From assembly GCF_937958535.1 (NCBI RefSeq), contig NZ_CALGNQ010000122.1, positions 1 through 35,863 of the forward strand: a stretch of 35,863 bases of DNA. The letters are read 5' to 3'. The translations under genes and the position numbers were made by a program. The notes below the pieces were generated by a model. The model was not told the origin of the DNA and made no database searches. It saw only the letters and a list, made by a program, of their open reading frames with translations. This document shows, piece after piece, positions 6,214 to 18,189 of the stretch (position 1 is the first letter of the stretch; each line of letters begins with the position of its first letter). This stretch comes from an uncultured Georgenia sp. GTDB lineage: Bacteria; Actinomycetota; Actinomycetes; Actinomycetales; Actinomycetaceae.

Positions 6214-7341
6214 GTGAAGCTCAGGGTCGAACGGGACGTCCTTGCCGAGGCCGTCGCATGGACAGCTCGCTCACTTCCGGTGCGTCCTCCGGTCCCGGTG
6301 CTCGCCGGGGTCCGGCTGGAGGCCACCAGTGACGGGACGCTCACCCTCTCGACGTTCGACTACGACGTCTCGGCCCGCTCGACCATCCCCGCCGCCGTCG
6401 AGGAGTCCGGGGTGGTCCTGGTCTCCGGCCGGCTGCTCGCCGACATCGCCAAGGCACTGCCGGCCAAGCCGGTGGACCTGTCCCTCGACGGCAGCAAGGT
6501 CGTGCTCCGCTGCGGCGCCAGCCGGTTCACGCTGCTGACCATGCCGGTGGAGGACTACCCGGCCCTGCCCCAGATGCCCGAGCTCTCCGGCACCATCGAC
6601 GCCGACGTGCTCACCGAGGCGGTCAACCAGGTGACCATCGCCGCCAGCCGCGACGAGACCCTCCCGCTCCTCACCGGCGTCCGGGTGGAGATCGAGGGCG
6701 AGAAGCTCACCCTCATGGCCACCGACCGTTACCGGCTGGCCATGCGCGAGCTCAGCTGGCACCCCAGCTCCCCGTCCTTCTCCGCCGTCGCCCTGGTCCG
6801 GGCCCGCACGCTGTCCGACGTCGCCAAGTCACTGACCAGCGCGGGCAGCGTCGACGTCGCCCTGGGCAACAGCTCCGCCTCGCTCATCGGGTTCGCCGCC
6901 GGCGGCCGCCAGACCACCTCCCTCCTGGTCGAGGGCGACTACCCGCCGGTGCGCCGCCTCTTCCCCGAGGAGACGACGACACACGCCGTCGTCGCCACCG
7001 GGCCGCTCATCGAGGCCGCCCGCCGTGTGGCCCTCGTCGCCGAGCGCAACACCCCCATCAGGCTGAGCTTCTCCGAGGGGCAGGTGGTCCTCGAGGCGGG
7101 GCAGGGGGAGGACGCGCAGGCCTCAGAGGTCCTCGAGGCGACGCTCGTCGGAGAGGACATCGTCACCGCGTTCAACCCGAGCTACCTGCTCGACGGCCTG
7201 GGCGCGCTGACCACCGACTTCGTCCGCATGTCCTTCACCCACCCGAGCAAGCCCGCCGTGCTCACCGGGCAGGAGAGCCTCGAGGGGGAGAGCACGGACG
7301 ACTTCCGCTACCTCCTCATGCCGATCCGGTTCGCCGGGTAA
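6214..7341 (+). CDS. dnaN: DNA polymerase III beta subunit (sliding clamp)
   Basis: DnaN forms the ring-shaped dimer that tethers DNA polymerase III and many repair proteins to DNA. The 375-aa product has the normal length and three-fold domain layout. It opens KLRVERDVLAEAVAWTARSLP and ends with the conserved C-terminal YLLMPIRF (about 365-372). The GTG at 6214 is preferred over the in-frame GTG 6181 because GAGAGAGGG precedes it and it gives the family N-terminus. It follows oriC and begins the plus-strand replication run dnaN-gnd-recF. Confidence 0.96.
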   Translation: MKLRVERDVLAEAVAWTARSLPVRPPVPVLAGVRLEATSDGTLTLSTFDYDVSARSTIPAAVEESGVVLVSGRLLADIAKALPAKPVDLSLDGSKVVLRCGASRFTLLTMPVEDYPALPQMPELSGTIDADVLTEAVNQVTIAASRDETLPLLTGVRVEIEGEKLTLMATDRYRLAMRELSWHPSSPSFSAVALVRARTLSDVAKSLTSAGSVDVALGNSSASLIGFAAGGRQTTSLLVEGDYPPVRRLFPEETTTHAVVATGPLIEAARRVALVAERNTPIRLSFSEGQVVLEAGQGEDAQASEVLEATLVGEDIVTAFNPSYLLDGLGALTTDFVRMSFTHPSKPAVLTGQESLEGESTDDFRYLLMPIRFAG

Positions 7342-7401
7342 CCACCGTTCGCCGGGCCGCCCGGCCGCGAGTACGGTCACAGCAGCGCGAGAGGAGCTCT
7401 C

Positions 7402-8298
<897 letters not shown>

Positions 8299-8300
8299 GG

Positions 8301-9473
8301 ATGTACGTCTCCAACCTCTCCCTGCACGACTTCCGGTCCTACACCGAGCTCGTGCTCGCGCTGGAACCCGGCGTCACCGCGTTCGTCGGCCACAACGGGC
8401 AGGGCAAGACCAACATCGTCGAGGCGGTGGCCTACCTCGGCACTTTCTCCAGCCACCGCGTCGCCTCCGACACCGCGCTCGTCCGGCACGGCACCGGTGG
8501 TGCCGTCATCCGCGCCAAGGCGGTGCGGGGCGGCCGCGAGACGCTCGTCGAGCTGGAGATCGTCGCGGGCCGCGCCAACCGAGCCCGGCTCAACCGGGCC
8601 CCGGTGAACCGCACCCGCGACGTCATGGGCATCGTGCGCAGTGTGGTCTTCGCGCCGGAGGACCTCGAGCTCGTCAAGGGGGACCCGCAGGCCCGCCGCC
8701 GCTTCCTCGACGACCTGCTCGTGCTGCTCACCCCCCGCCTCGCGGGGGTGCGCAGCGAGTACGACAAGATCCTGCGGCAGCGTGGCGCGCTGCTGAAGTC
8801 GGCCGGCGCGGCCCGGCGCCGGGGCGGCCCCGGGCCCGACCTGTCCACGCTCGACGTGTGGGACGGGCACCTGGCCGCCGCCGGCGCCCAGCTCGTCGCC
8901 GCCCGCGTCGAGCTCGTCCAGCGGCTGCGGCCGCACGTGACCCGCGCCTACGAGGAGGTGAGCGCCGGCCAGAGCGAGGCGACCCTGGGCTACCGGTCGG
9001 CCCTGCTGGCCGCGGAGGGCGACGGCGACGGCCTCGCCGCCCCCGAGGACGAGGCGGCGCTCACCGACGTCCCCGCACTCACCGACCGGCTCGTCACGGC
9101 GATGGCCCGGCTGCGGGGCCGGGAGCTCGAGCGTGGCGTCAGCCTCGTCGGACCCCACCGCGACGACCTCGTCCTCACCCTCGGTGGGCTGCCGGCCAAG
9201 GGCTACGCGAGCCACGGCGAGTCCTGGTCCTTCGCCCTCGCCCTGCGGCTGGCGTCCTACGAGGTGCTGCGCGACGACGGTGCCGACGGCAGCCCCGTGC
9301 TCATCCTCGACGACGTCTTCGCCGAGCTCGACGCCCGCCGGCGCACCCGGCTTGCCGCCATGGTCGAGGGGGCCGAGCAGGTGCTCATCACCGCCGCCGT
9401 CCCCGAGGACGTCCCGGCCACGCTCGCGGGTGCGCGGTACACGGTCGCCGGCGGGGAGGTCACCCGTGAGTGA
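8301..9473 (+). CDS. recF: DNA replication and repair protein RecF
   Basis: RecF is an SMC-like ATPase that, with RecO and RecR, loads RecA at single-strand gaps. The 390-aa product has Walker A GHNGQGKTN (30-38), the family element FAPEDLELVKGDPQARRRFLD, the ABC-type signature region around SHGESWSFALALRLA and Walker B VLILDDVFAELD near residue 335. The start lies 2 bp after the gnd stop, and the 3' end overlaps the next gene by 8 bp, so gnd, recF and the DciA-like gene are probably co-translated. Confidence 0.95.
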   Translation: MYVSNLSLHDFRSYTELVLALEPGVTAFVGHNGQGKTNIVEAVAYLGTFSSHRVASDTALVRHGTGGAVIRAKAVRGGRETLVELEIVAGRANRARLNRAPVNRTRDVMGIVRSVVFAPEDLELVKGDPQARRRFLDDLLVLLTPRLAGVRSEYDKILRQRGALLKSAGAARRRGGPGPDLSTLDVWDGHLAAAGAQLVAARVELVQRLRPHVTRAYEEVSAGQSEATLGYRSALLAAEGDGDGLAAPEDEAALTDVPALTDRLVTAMARLRGRELERGVSLVGPHRDDLVLTLGGLPAKGYASHGESWSFALALRLASYEVLRDDGADGSPVLILDDVFAELDARRRTRLAAMVEGAEQVLITAAVPEDVPATLAGARYTVAGGEVTRE

Positions 9474-10011
9474 GCAGCCGCCCGTGGACGGCGAGGACAC
9501 CGGCGACGCCGCCCGCCAGGCGTTGGCCCGGGCCCGCGCGGCTGCCGCCGCCAAGGGGCTGCGGCGCACCGCGCCCGGCCGCCCGCCCGCGGGAGCCCGC
9601 CGCTTCCGTCCCGGTCCCGGCCTGGGCGACGTCGGCAGCGGCTCCGCCCCCTCCCGGCGCGACCCACAGCTGCTCGGCCCCATCGTCGACAAGCTCATGG
9701 CCGAACGGGGCTGGAGCGCCCCGGTGAGCATGGGCGGTGTCGTGGGCCGCTGGCGCGAGATCGTCGGCGACCAGCTCGCCGACCACTGCCAGGTGGAGAC
9801 CTTCGACGACGCCGTCCTCGTCGTCCGCGCCGACTCCACGGCGTGGGCCACCCAGCTGCGCCTGCTCCAGCCCCAGCTCGAGCGCCGGCTGGCGGAGGAG
9901 GTCGGGGAGGGTGTCGTCCAGCAGATCGTCATCCGCGGCCCTGCCGGGCCCAGCTGGACCCGCGGCCCGCGGTCGGTGCGCGGCCGGGGCCCGCGGGACA
10001 CGTACGGGTGA
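9466..10011 (+). CDS. DUF721 / DciA-like protein, probable replicative helicase loader
   Basis: This 181-aa protein belongs to the DUF721 (DciA) family, almost always sited between recF and gyrB in actinobacteria. The first ~70 residues are disordered and Ala/Arg/Pro-rich. The DUF721 fold covers about 75-160, with MGGVVGRWREIVGDQLADH and a strand ending TAWATQLRLLQPQL. DciA recruits or operates DnaB in proteobacteria and mycobacteria; the same job here is inferred. The GTG at 9466 is in frame and overlaps the recF stop by 8 bp. The N-terminal extension is longer than in proteobacterial DciA. Confidence 0.85.
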   Translation: MSEQPPVDGEDTGDAARQALARARAAAAAKGLRRTAPGRPPAGARRFRPGPGLGDVGSGSAPSRRDPQLLGPIVDKLMAERGWSAPVSMGGVVGRWREIVGDQLADHCQVETFDDAVLVVRADSTAWATQLRLLQPQLERRLAEEVGEGVVQQIVIRGPAGPSWTRGPRSVRGRGPRDTYG

Positions 10012-10232
10012 GCCACAGGCCTGTCAAGACCTGCCGGGGGCGGGGAACCACACTGTGGATGAAGCTGTGGATATGCGGTGAAACGGGCATCGGCACAGTA
10101 GAATCGGGTGACCCCGCCCGCGGGGCGTCGGCTGGAGTCGTGCCCCGGGCAACCGTGGTGCCAGGTGCACCGTCCCGAACTCGCGACGGTGCGGTGCTGC
10201 GCGCGACGTAACGACGAGGAGAGCCCCAGACA
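10012..10232. promoter_or_regulatory. gyrB upstream region with two DnaA boxes and a possible -10 element
   Basis: The 221-bp gap holds two same-orientation DnaA-box-like nonamers, TGTGGATGA (10054-10062) and TGTGGATAT (10066-10074), 12 bp apart, the same spacing as the pair before dnaA. A TAGAAT at 10099-10104 resembles a -10 box, but no good -35 is visible. Placement suggests DnaA could modulate gyrB-gyrA transcription, or that these boxes extend the DnaA-binding zone. No coding frame is convincing here. Confidence 0.5.
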
Positions 10233-12269
10233 GTGGCTGACGAGATGCCCCCGAGCACCGGGACGAGCCCGCAGGACGCCGGCTACGACGCAACGAACAT
10301 CACGGTTCTCGAGGGCCTGGAAGCAGTCCGCAAGCGGCCCGGCATGTACATCGGTTCCACCGGTGAGCGCGGGCTGCACCACCTGGTCTACGAGGTGGTC
10401 GACAACTCCGTGGACGAGGCGCTGGCCGGCCACGCGACGAGCATCGACGTGACGATCCTCGAGGACGGCGGCGTCCGGGTGGTCGACGACGGCCGCGGCA
10501 TCCCGGTCGGTGTCGTGGAGTCCGAGGGCAAGCCCGCCGTCGAGGTCGTCCTCACCGTCCTCCACGCCGGCGGTAAGTTCGGGGGTGGCGGCTACGCCGT
10601 CTCCGGCGGCCTCCACGGCGTGGGCGTGTCCGTCGTCAACGCGCTGTCCTCCCGGCTGCACGTCGAGGTCCGCCGCGACGGCGCCATCTGGCGGCAGAGC
10701 TACCAGGACGGCGTGCCCACCGCCCCGCTGGCCAACGTGGGCCCCACCCAGGAGACCGGGACGACGGTGACGTTCTGGCCCAACGCCGACATCTTCGAGA
10801 CCACCGACTTCGACTTCGAGACCCTGCGGGCCCGGTTCCAGCAGATGGCCTTCCTCAACAAGGGCCTGCGGATCTCCCTCACCGACGAACGCGCCGGGGT
10901 CACCGACGCCGGCGACGAGGTCACCGGTGACGACGAGGGCAGCGCCGACGACGCCCACCCGGGCCACCGCGAGGTCACCTACCAGTACGCCAACGGGCTG
11001 CAGGACTACGTCCGCCACCTCAACTCCGCCAAGAAGGTCGACCTCATCAACCCCGAGATCATCAGCATCGAGGCCGAGGACACCGAGAAGCGGATCTCCG
11101 TCGAGATCGCCATGCAGTGGACCAGCGCCTACTCCGAGTCGGTCCACACCTACGCCAACACGATCAACACCTCCGAGGGCGGCACCCACGAGGAGGGCTT
11201 CCGGTCGGCGCTGACCTCCCTCATCAACCGGTACGCCAAGGACAAGGGCATCCTCAAGGACAAGGACGAGAACCTCACCGGGGACGACATCCGCGAGGGT
11301 CTCACCGCCGTCATCTCGGTCAAGCTCGGCGAGCCGCAGTTCGAGGGCCAGACGAAGACCAAGCTCGGCAACACCGAGGCGCGCACCTACGTCCAGCAGG
11401 TCGTCTACAGCCACCTCGGTGACTGGCTCGACTCCCACCCCAACGAGGCCCGGGACATCATCCGCAAGGCGCAGCAGGCGGCCGCCGCCCGGCTCGCCGC
11501 CCGCAAGGCCCGCGAGGCCACCCGCCGCAAGGGGGCGCTGGAGTCCGCCTCGATGCCCGGCAAGCTCAAGGACTGCTCCAGCCGCGACGCCACGCGGTCG
11601 GAGATATTCATCGTCGAGGGGGACTCCGCCGGTGGTTCGGCGGTCCAGGGACGCGACCCCGAGACCCAGGCGATCCTCCCGCTGCGCGGCAAGATCCTCA
11701 ACGTCGAGAAGGCCCGCCTCGACAAGGCACTGAGCAACCAGGAGATCCAGGCCCTCATCACCGCCTTCGGGACCGGCATCGGCGAGGACTTCGACATCTC
11801 CAAGCTGCGGTACTACAAGATCGTGCTCATGGCCGACGCCGACGTCGACGGCCAGCACATCACCACCCTGCTGCTCACCCTGCTCTTCCGGTACATGCGC
11901 CCGCTCATCGAGAACGGCCACGTGTACCTCGCCCAGCCGCCGCTGTACCGGCTCAAGTGGTCCAACGCGCCCCACGAGTACGTCTACAGCGACCGCGAGA
12001 AGGACGCCCTCCTCGCCGAGGGCGCCGCGGCCGGCAAGCGACTGCCCAAGGACAGCGGCATCCAGCGGTACAAGGGCCTGGGCGAGATGAACGAGCAGGA
12101 GCTCTGGGACACGACGATGAACCCCGACACCCGCACGCTGCGTCAGGTGACCGTCGGCGAGGCAGCGGCCGCGGACGAGATCTTCTCGGTGCTCATGGGT
12201 GAGGACGTCGAGTCCCGGCGCGAGTTCATCCAGCGCAACGCCCGCGACGTGCGCTTCCTCGACATCTAG
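10233..12269 (+). CDS. gyrB: DNA gyrase subunit B
   Basis: GyrB is the ATPase subunit of gyrase, which introduces negative supercoils with GyrA. The 678-aa product shows the GHKL ATP-binding residues VVDNSVDEALAG, DDGRGIPVG and GGLHGVGVSVVNALS. The transducer domain follows, then the Toprim motifs EGDSAGGSA and DADVDGQHI and the C-terminal RYKGLGEMN. The acidic insert around residues 213-245 is ordinary for actinobacteria. GTG 10233 is preceded by an ACGAGGAGAG ribosome-binding site. gyrA follows after 45 bp. Confidence 0.97.
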   Translation: MADEMPPSTGTSPQDAGYDATNITVLEGLEAVRKRPGMYIGSTGERGLHHLVYEVVDNSVDEALAGHATSIDVTILEDGGVRVVDDGRGIPVGVVESEGKPAVEVVLTVLHAGGKFGGGGYAVSGGLHGVGVSVVNALSSRLHVEVRRDGAIWRQSYQDGVPTAPLANVGPTQETGTTVTFWPNADIFETTDFDFETLRARFQQMAFLNKGLRISLTDERAGVTDAGDEVTGDDEGSADDAHPGHREVTYQYANGLQDYVRHLNSAKKVDLINPEIISIEAEDTEKRISVEIAMQWTSAYSESVHTYANTINTSEGGTHEEGFRSALTSLINRYAKDKGILKDKDENLTGDDIREGLTAVISVKLGEPQFEGQTKTKLGNTEARTYVQQVVYSHLGDWLDSHPNEARDIIRKAQQAAAARLAARKAREATRRKGALESASMPGKLKDCSSRDATRSEIFIVEGDSAGGSAVQGRDPETQAILPLRGKILNVEKARLDKALSNQEIQALITAFGTGIGEDFDISKLRYYKIVLMADADVDGQHITTLLLTLLFRYMRPLIENGHVYLAQPPLYRLKWSNAPHEYVYSDREKDALLAEGAAAGKRLPKDSGIQRYKGLGEMNEQELWDTTMNPDTRTLRQVTVGEAAAADEIFSVLMGEDVESRREFIQRNARDVRFLDI

Positions 12270-12314
12270 TCCGCCTGCACCGCACGTTCCCAGTCGACGG
12301 ATAGAAGGACGACA

Positions 12315-14896
<2,582 letters not shown>

Positions 14897-14900
<4 letters not shown>

Positions 14901-15616
14901 GCAGCACCACGCCCGGGCAGGGTGCCGCGGAGGACGCCACCCAGCAGGTACCCGCCCAGTCGCAGCAGCAGGCCCGCCCGCAGCAGGACCGCACGGCGAT
15001 CCGTACCAGCCTCGCCGAGCGGTTCGCCGCGGCGAAGGGCGTCGCCGAGCACCCGGTGGTGCCTCGTCCGGACGACACCGCACCCAGCGGTGCCGGGACG
15101 TCGAGCCCGGTGCGCCCCGGTGGGGTGTCCGGCGGGACCGCCACCGTGCCCCGTTACGGGGCCGCCGCCGGCCAGTCCCCGCCGCCGGCCACGTCACGCC
15201 CGGCTGCCGGCGCCGGCGACCCGGCACGGACCGCGGCTGCCCGGCCGGCTTCCGCGGGGCCCCGGCGGGTGCGCCTGTCGATCGCCCGCGTCGACCCGTG
15301 GTCGGTCATGAAGCTGTCCTTCCTGCTGTCGATCGCGGTCGGGATCGGCATCGTCGTCGCCGCGGCGGCCATGTGGTTCGTCCTGGACTCGATGCACGTC
15401 TTCGCCGACATCGAGGAGCTCCTCGTCACCCTCGACTCGGAGAACTTCCTCCAGCTCATGGACTACGTGCAGTTCGACCGGGTGATCTCCGCGGCCGCGA
15501 TCATCGCCGTCGTCGACATCCTGCTGCTCACCGCGCTGTCGACGCTGGGGGCGTTCCTCTACAACATCGTCGCGGCGCTGGTCGGCGGCATCCACCTCAC
15601 CCTGACCGACGACTGA
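14897..15616 (+). CDS. DUF3566 domain transmembrane protein
   Basis: This 239-aa actinobacterial membrane protein of unknown function is nearly always coupled to gyrA. Residues 1-123 are a Gln/Ala/Pro-rich disordered cytoplasmic region. DUF3566 begins at about 124 with VRLSIARVDPWSVMKLSFL, continues through TM1 (about 141-163) and a loop with Asp/Glu, then TM2 (about 195-225). The ATG overlaps the gyrA stop (ATGA), implying translational coupling. Its link to supercoiling is unknown; topology and family are seen, function is not. Confidence 0.88.
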
Positions 15617-15654
15617 GTGTGGCGAACATGACGTCGCCGACCCCCTCCGCGGGT

Positions 15655-15684
15655 TTGGGAACGGCCCGCGGGCTGGGGTAGTCT
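15655..15684 (+). promoter_or_regulatory. Predicted promoter of tRNA-Ile
   Basis: TTGGGA (15655-15660), an 18-bp spacer and TAGTCT (15679-15684) form a plausible sigma-70-type promoter, with transcription starting about 15691, 28 bp before the mature tRNA. It may also serve the DLW-39 gene and tRNA-Ala downstream. Confidence 0.55.
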
Positions 15685-15718
15685 GCTTCGGCACCCTGGG
15701 GAACAGCCGAGGTGCCCC

Positions 15719-15792
15719 GGGCCTATAGCTCAGACGGTTAGAGCGCTTCCCTGATAAGGAAGAGGTCACTGGTTCGAGTCCAGTTAGGCCCA
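15719..15792 (+). tRNA. tRNA-Ile (GAT anticodon)
   Basis: This is a 74-nt cloverleaf. Acceptor arms GGGCCTA and TAGGCCC pair fully. The D-arm is AGCTCAGACGGTTAGAGC, the anticodon stem TTCCC/GGGAA encloses GAT at 15753-15755, and the T-arm contains GGTTCGAGTCC. The discriminator is A15792, and CCA is not encoded as a full triplet. It reads ATC/ATT isoleucine codons. tRNA-Ile followed by tRNA-Ala after gyrA is the standard actinobacterial order. Confidence 0.97.
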
Positions 15793-15821
15793 CCCCGACC
15801 ACGACCCCGAGGAGGGGAACC

Positions 15822-15983
15822 ATGAAGAAGTTCCTCGGACTTGCCGTGCTGGCGGCCGCGGGATACGCCGTCTGGACCAAGGTCAAGGCGGACCGCGAGG
15901 AGCGCGAGCTCTGGGCGGAGGTCACGGACAGCTTCGGTGGGAACACCTTCCCCGAGCCGGCCGCGGAGACCCCCGCTCGCTGA
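15822..15983 (+). CDS. DLW-39 family small membrane-associated protein
   Basis: This small gene encodes 53 residues starting MKKFLGLAVLAAAGYAVWTK, a single hydrophobic N-terminal helix (about 4-18) followed by a charged KADREERELWAEVTD segment. Actinobacterial DLW-39 proteins lie between these two tRNA genes and are named for a conserved Asp-Leu-Trp; here it reads Glu-Leu-Trp (29-31). GAGGAGGGG ends 5 nt before ATG 15822. The ~15 residues after the motif extend beyond the usual length. Function is unknown. Confidence 0.85.
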   Translation: MKKFLGLAVLAAAGYAVWTKVKADREERELWAEVTDSFGGNTFPEPAAETPAR

Positions 15984-16027
15984 GCGGGCGCACGGACCGT
16001 CTCACTCTCCGGCCCCGGGTCGGACCG

Positions 16028-16100
16028 GGGGCCATGGCGCAATTGGTAGCGCACCTGCTTTGCAAGCAGGGGGTTGCGGGTTCGAGTCCCGCTGGCTCCA
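16028..16100 (+). tRNA. tRNA-Ala (TGC anticodon)
   Basis: This is a 73-nt cloverleaf. Acceptor GGGGCCA pairs with TGGCTCC (one G-U pair). The D-arm is GCGCAATTGGTAGCGC, the anticodon stem CCTGC/GCAGG encloses TGC at 16061-16063, and the T-arm has GGTTCGAGTCC. The discriminator is A16100. A weak CAGGG/CCCTG hairpin at 16110-16124 follows and could end the transcript before the convergent marR gene. Confidence 0.97.
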
Positions 16101-16149
16101 CTCGACGGACAGGGACCGACCCTGGCCCTCTCCCTTTCTGCCGGCGTCG

Positions 16150-16599
16150 TCAGAAGGCCTCGTTGACCGCGCGGAGGTAGCGTTCCACGACGGCCAGCTC
16201 CTCCGTGGTGAACCCCTCGTGGACCTCTTCCATGCGGCCGGTGATGGCTGAGTAGGGATTGTCCTCCCCGTCCGATCTGAACCGGGCGACGACCTCCGGC
16301 CGGGGCACGACGACCACCCGCCGGCGGTCGGCCGGGTCGCTCGTGCGCTCGACGAACCCGGCCCGCTCCAGCCGGTCGAGCACGCGCGTCGTCGTGCTCG
16401 TCGGCAACTGCGTGAGGGCGCTGATCTCCCCCGCGGTGAGGTGTCTGCCGCTGCGCACGATGACCCCGAAGGCCTGCCAGTCCACGACGTTCATCCCGAG
16501 CGAGCGGGCGATGCGGTCGTTGGTCAGCACCGAGGAGGCGATGAGCTCCTCGAAGTGGCGCAGGATGCGCGCGGTGGTCGCCGCCCTGCTTGACGTCAT
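16150..16599 (-). CDS. MarR family transcriptional regulator
   Basis: This 149-aa winged-helix repressor is probably dimeric. Recognition elements are about residues 54-90 (LTAGEISALTQLPTSTTTRVLDRLERAGFVER), followed by the wing DPADRRRVVVV. The N- and C-terminal helices would form the dimer interface. AGGAGGG stands 6 nt before ATG 16599. The gene is divergent from the MFS exporter at 16693, and a large palindrome lies between them, so it most likely represses both until a ligand, perhaps a substrate of the exporter, binds. The inducer cannot be deduced. Confidence 0.9.
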   Translation of the reverse strand: MTSSRAATTARILRHFEELIASSVLTNDRIARSLGMNVVDWQAFGVIVRSGRHLTAGEISALTQLPTSTTTRVLDRLERAGFVERTSDPADRRRVVVVPRPEVVARFRSDGEDNPYSAITGRMEEVHEGFTTEELAVVERYLRAVNEAF

Positions 16600-16617
16600 G
16601 GGCGCACCCTCCTAGTC

Positions 16618-16648
16618 TCTCCACTGCGGAACAATTCCGCTATGGAGA
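16618..16648. promoter_or_regulatory. Large palindromic operator between marR and the MFS gene
   Basis: The core GCGGAA-CAA-TTCCGC (16626-16640) is a perfect inverted repeat. Outer arms TCTCCA (16618-16623) and TGGAGA (16643-16648) are centred on the same base, 16633. In all, 12 of 14 bases per arm are symmetric across 31 bp. It lies 19 bp before the marR start and overlaps the in-frame ATG 16642, which argues against that ATG being the exporter start. This is the size and location expected for a MarR dimer operator. Confidence 0.8.
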
Positions 16649-16692
16649 TATCGCGTGATGGAGACAAAGTCAGTCTAGGGATGGGGGACCCC

Positions 16693-18177
16693 ATGGTCAC
16701 CGAACCACGCCGCGGACTTGCCGTCGGTATCCTGCTCTTCGCCGCCTTCATGGACCTGCTGGACGTCACCATCGTCCAGGTGGCACTTCCCGCGATCGGT
16801 GCCGACCTCGAGGCGCCGGGAGACTCCCTGGAGTGGGTGGTGTCCGGCTACCTGCTCGCCTTCGCCGTCGCCCTGGTGACAGGCGGCCGGCTCGGCGACA
16901 TCGCCGGTCGCCGACGGATGTTCCTCGTCGGCGTCGGCGGGTTCACCGCGGCCTCCTGCCTGTGCGCGGCGTCCTGGACGGTCGACGTGCTCGTCGCCGC
17001 TCGCGTGCTCCAGGGGCTGTTCGCCGCCGTCATGGTCCCGCAGCTGCTCGCCACCGTGCAGAGCCTCTTCGCCCCGCGTGAGCGTGCCCCCTGGTACGGC
17101 GTGATCGGGGCCGTGACAGGGCTCGCCGCGGTCATCGGCCCCGTCCTCGGCGGGACGCTGGTGGACGCCGACCTGTGGGGGCTCGGCTGGCGGACCATCT
17201 TCCTGATCAACGCGCCGGTCGGTGTGGTGATCCTGGCGCTGGCGAGCGTCCTCGTGCCCGAGACGCGCTCCCAGCACCCGCTGGGGGTGGACCTGCCCGG
17301 TGTGCTGGTGCTCAGCGCCGCCCTCCTCTGCCTGCTCGTGCCGCTCGTCGAGGGACGGACGCTCGGCTGGCCCGTGTGGCTCCTGGTTTCCGTCGCCGCC
17401 GGGGTGGTGCTCCTCGCGGTGTTCGTCCGGCACTGCCTGCGGCGCCAGGTGCGGGACGGTTCGGCGGTGCTGCCCCTCACGCTGTTCCGCAATCGTGGCT
17501 TCAGCGCGGGGGTCGTCACCCAGGCCGGCTTCCAGGCGGCGATGAACGCCTTCACCCTGCCGTTCCTCTTCTACCTGCAGCTGAGCCTCGGCAGGTCGGC
17601 CCTCGGGGCCGCGCTCAACCTCCTCGCCTTCAGCGTCGGCTCGATGCTGGCGACCGGGGCGGTCGTCCCGCTCGTCGCGCGGCTGGGCAGGAACCTGGTG
17701 ACGATCGGGGCGGTGCTCATGGCCGCCGGGTTCCTCTGGACCTACGCCACGCTCGCCGCCGAGGGGGCCGCGTACACCGCCCGGGACGGCATCCTGCCCA
17801 TGGCGCTCGCCGGGATCGGGCTCGCCGCTGTCGTCGTGCCGCTCGTCGATGTCGCGCTGGCCGCCGTACCGGTGGACGACGCGGGCGCCGCCTCCGGCAC
17901 CCTGTCGACCTTCCAGCAGCTGGGTGCGGCTGTCGGGGTGGCCGTCTCGATGACGGTGTTCCTCGGCGCCGTGGGTGCCGACTGGACGGCAGCCAACACG
18001 GTGGCTGCGTTGCGCGCCTCGGTGGTCGTCTCGGGGGTGGGGCTCGGCGTCGTCGTGCTGGCCAGCCGCGCGCTGCCGAGAGCGCAGGCGGTGCGCGCTG
18101 CCCAGCGGGCCCGGGAGCAGGCCGAGGAGGCGGAGGCTGCCGTGCTCGCCGGGAGCCCGGAGCGGGGCCGAGCGTGA
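16693..18177 (+). CDS. MFS transporter, DHA2 (EmrB/QacA) family drug exporter
   Basis: This is a proton-driven multidrug exporter of the 14-TM class, 494 aa from the chosen start. Motif D1 appears in FMDLLDVTIVQVALPAI, motif A in GGRLGDIAGRRRMF and motif C in TGLAAVIGPVLGGTL, all in the first 160 residues. The C-terminal tail is acidic and Ala-rich. I chose ATG 16693 because GGGGGA precedes it by 4 nt. ATG 16681 has no spaced ribosome-binding site, and ATG 16642 falls inside the operator. Substrate is unknown; control by the divergent MarR protein is strongly suggested. Confidence 0.9.
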   Translation: MVTEPRRGLAVGILLFAAFMDLLDVTIVQVALPAIGADLEAPGDSLEWVVSGYLLAFAVALVTGGRLGDIAGRRRMFLVGVGGFTAASCLCAASWTVDVLVAARVLQGLFAAVMVPQLLATVQSLFAPRERAPWYGVIGAVTGLAAVIGPVLGGTLVDADLWGLGWRTIFLINAPVGVVILALASVLVPETRSQHPLGVDLPGVLVLSAALLCLLVPLVEGRTLGWPVWLLVSVAAGVVLLAVFVRHCLRRQVRDGSAVLPLTLFRNRGFSAGVVTQAGFQAAMNAFTLPFLFYLQLSLGRSALGAALNLLAFSVGSMLATGAVVPLVARLGRNLVTIGAVLMAAGFLWTYATLAAEGAAYTARDGILPMALAGIGLAAVVVPLVDVALAAVPVDDAGAASGTLSTFQQLGAAVGVAVSMTVFLGAVGADWTAANTVAALRASVVVSGVGLGVVVLASRALPRAQAVRAAQRAREQAEEAEAAVLAGSPERGRA

Positions 18178-18189
18178 CGCCGTCCGGGT

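Noticed and set aside
16642..16692. Exporter start at ATG 16642
   Set aside because: It lies inside the MarR operator and has no ribosome-binding site; ATG 16693 has GGGGGA upstream.
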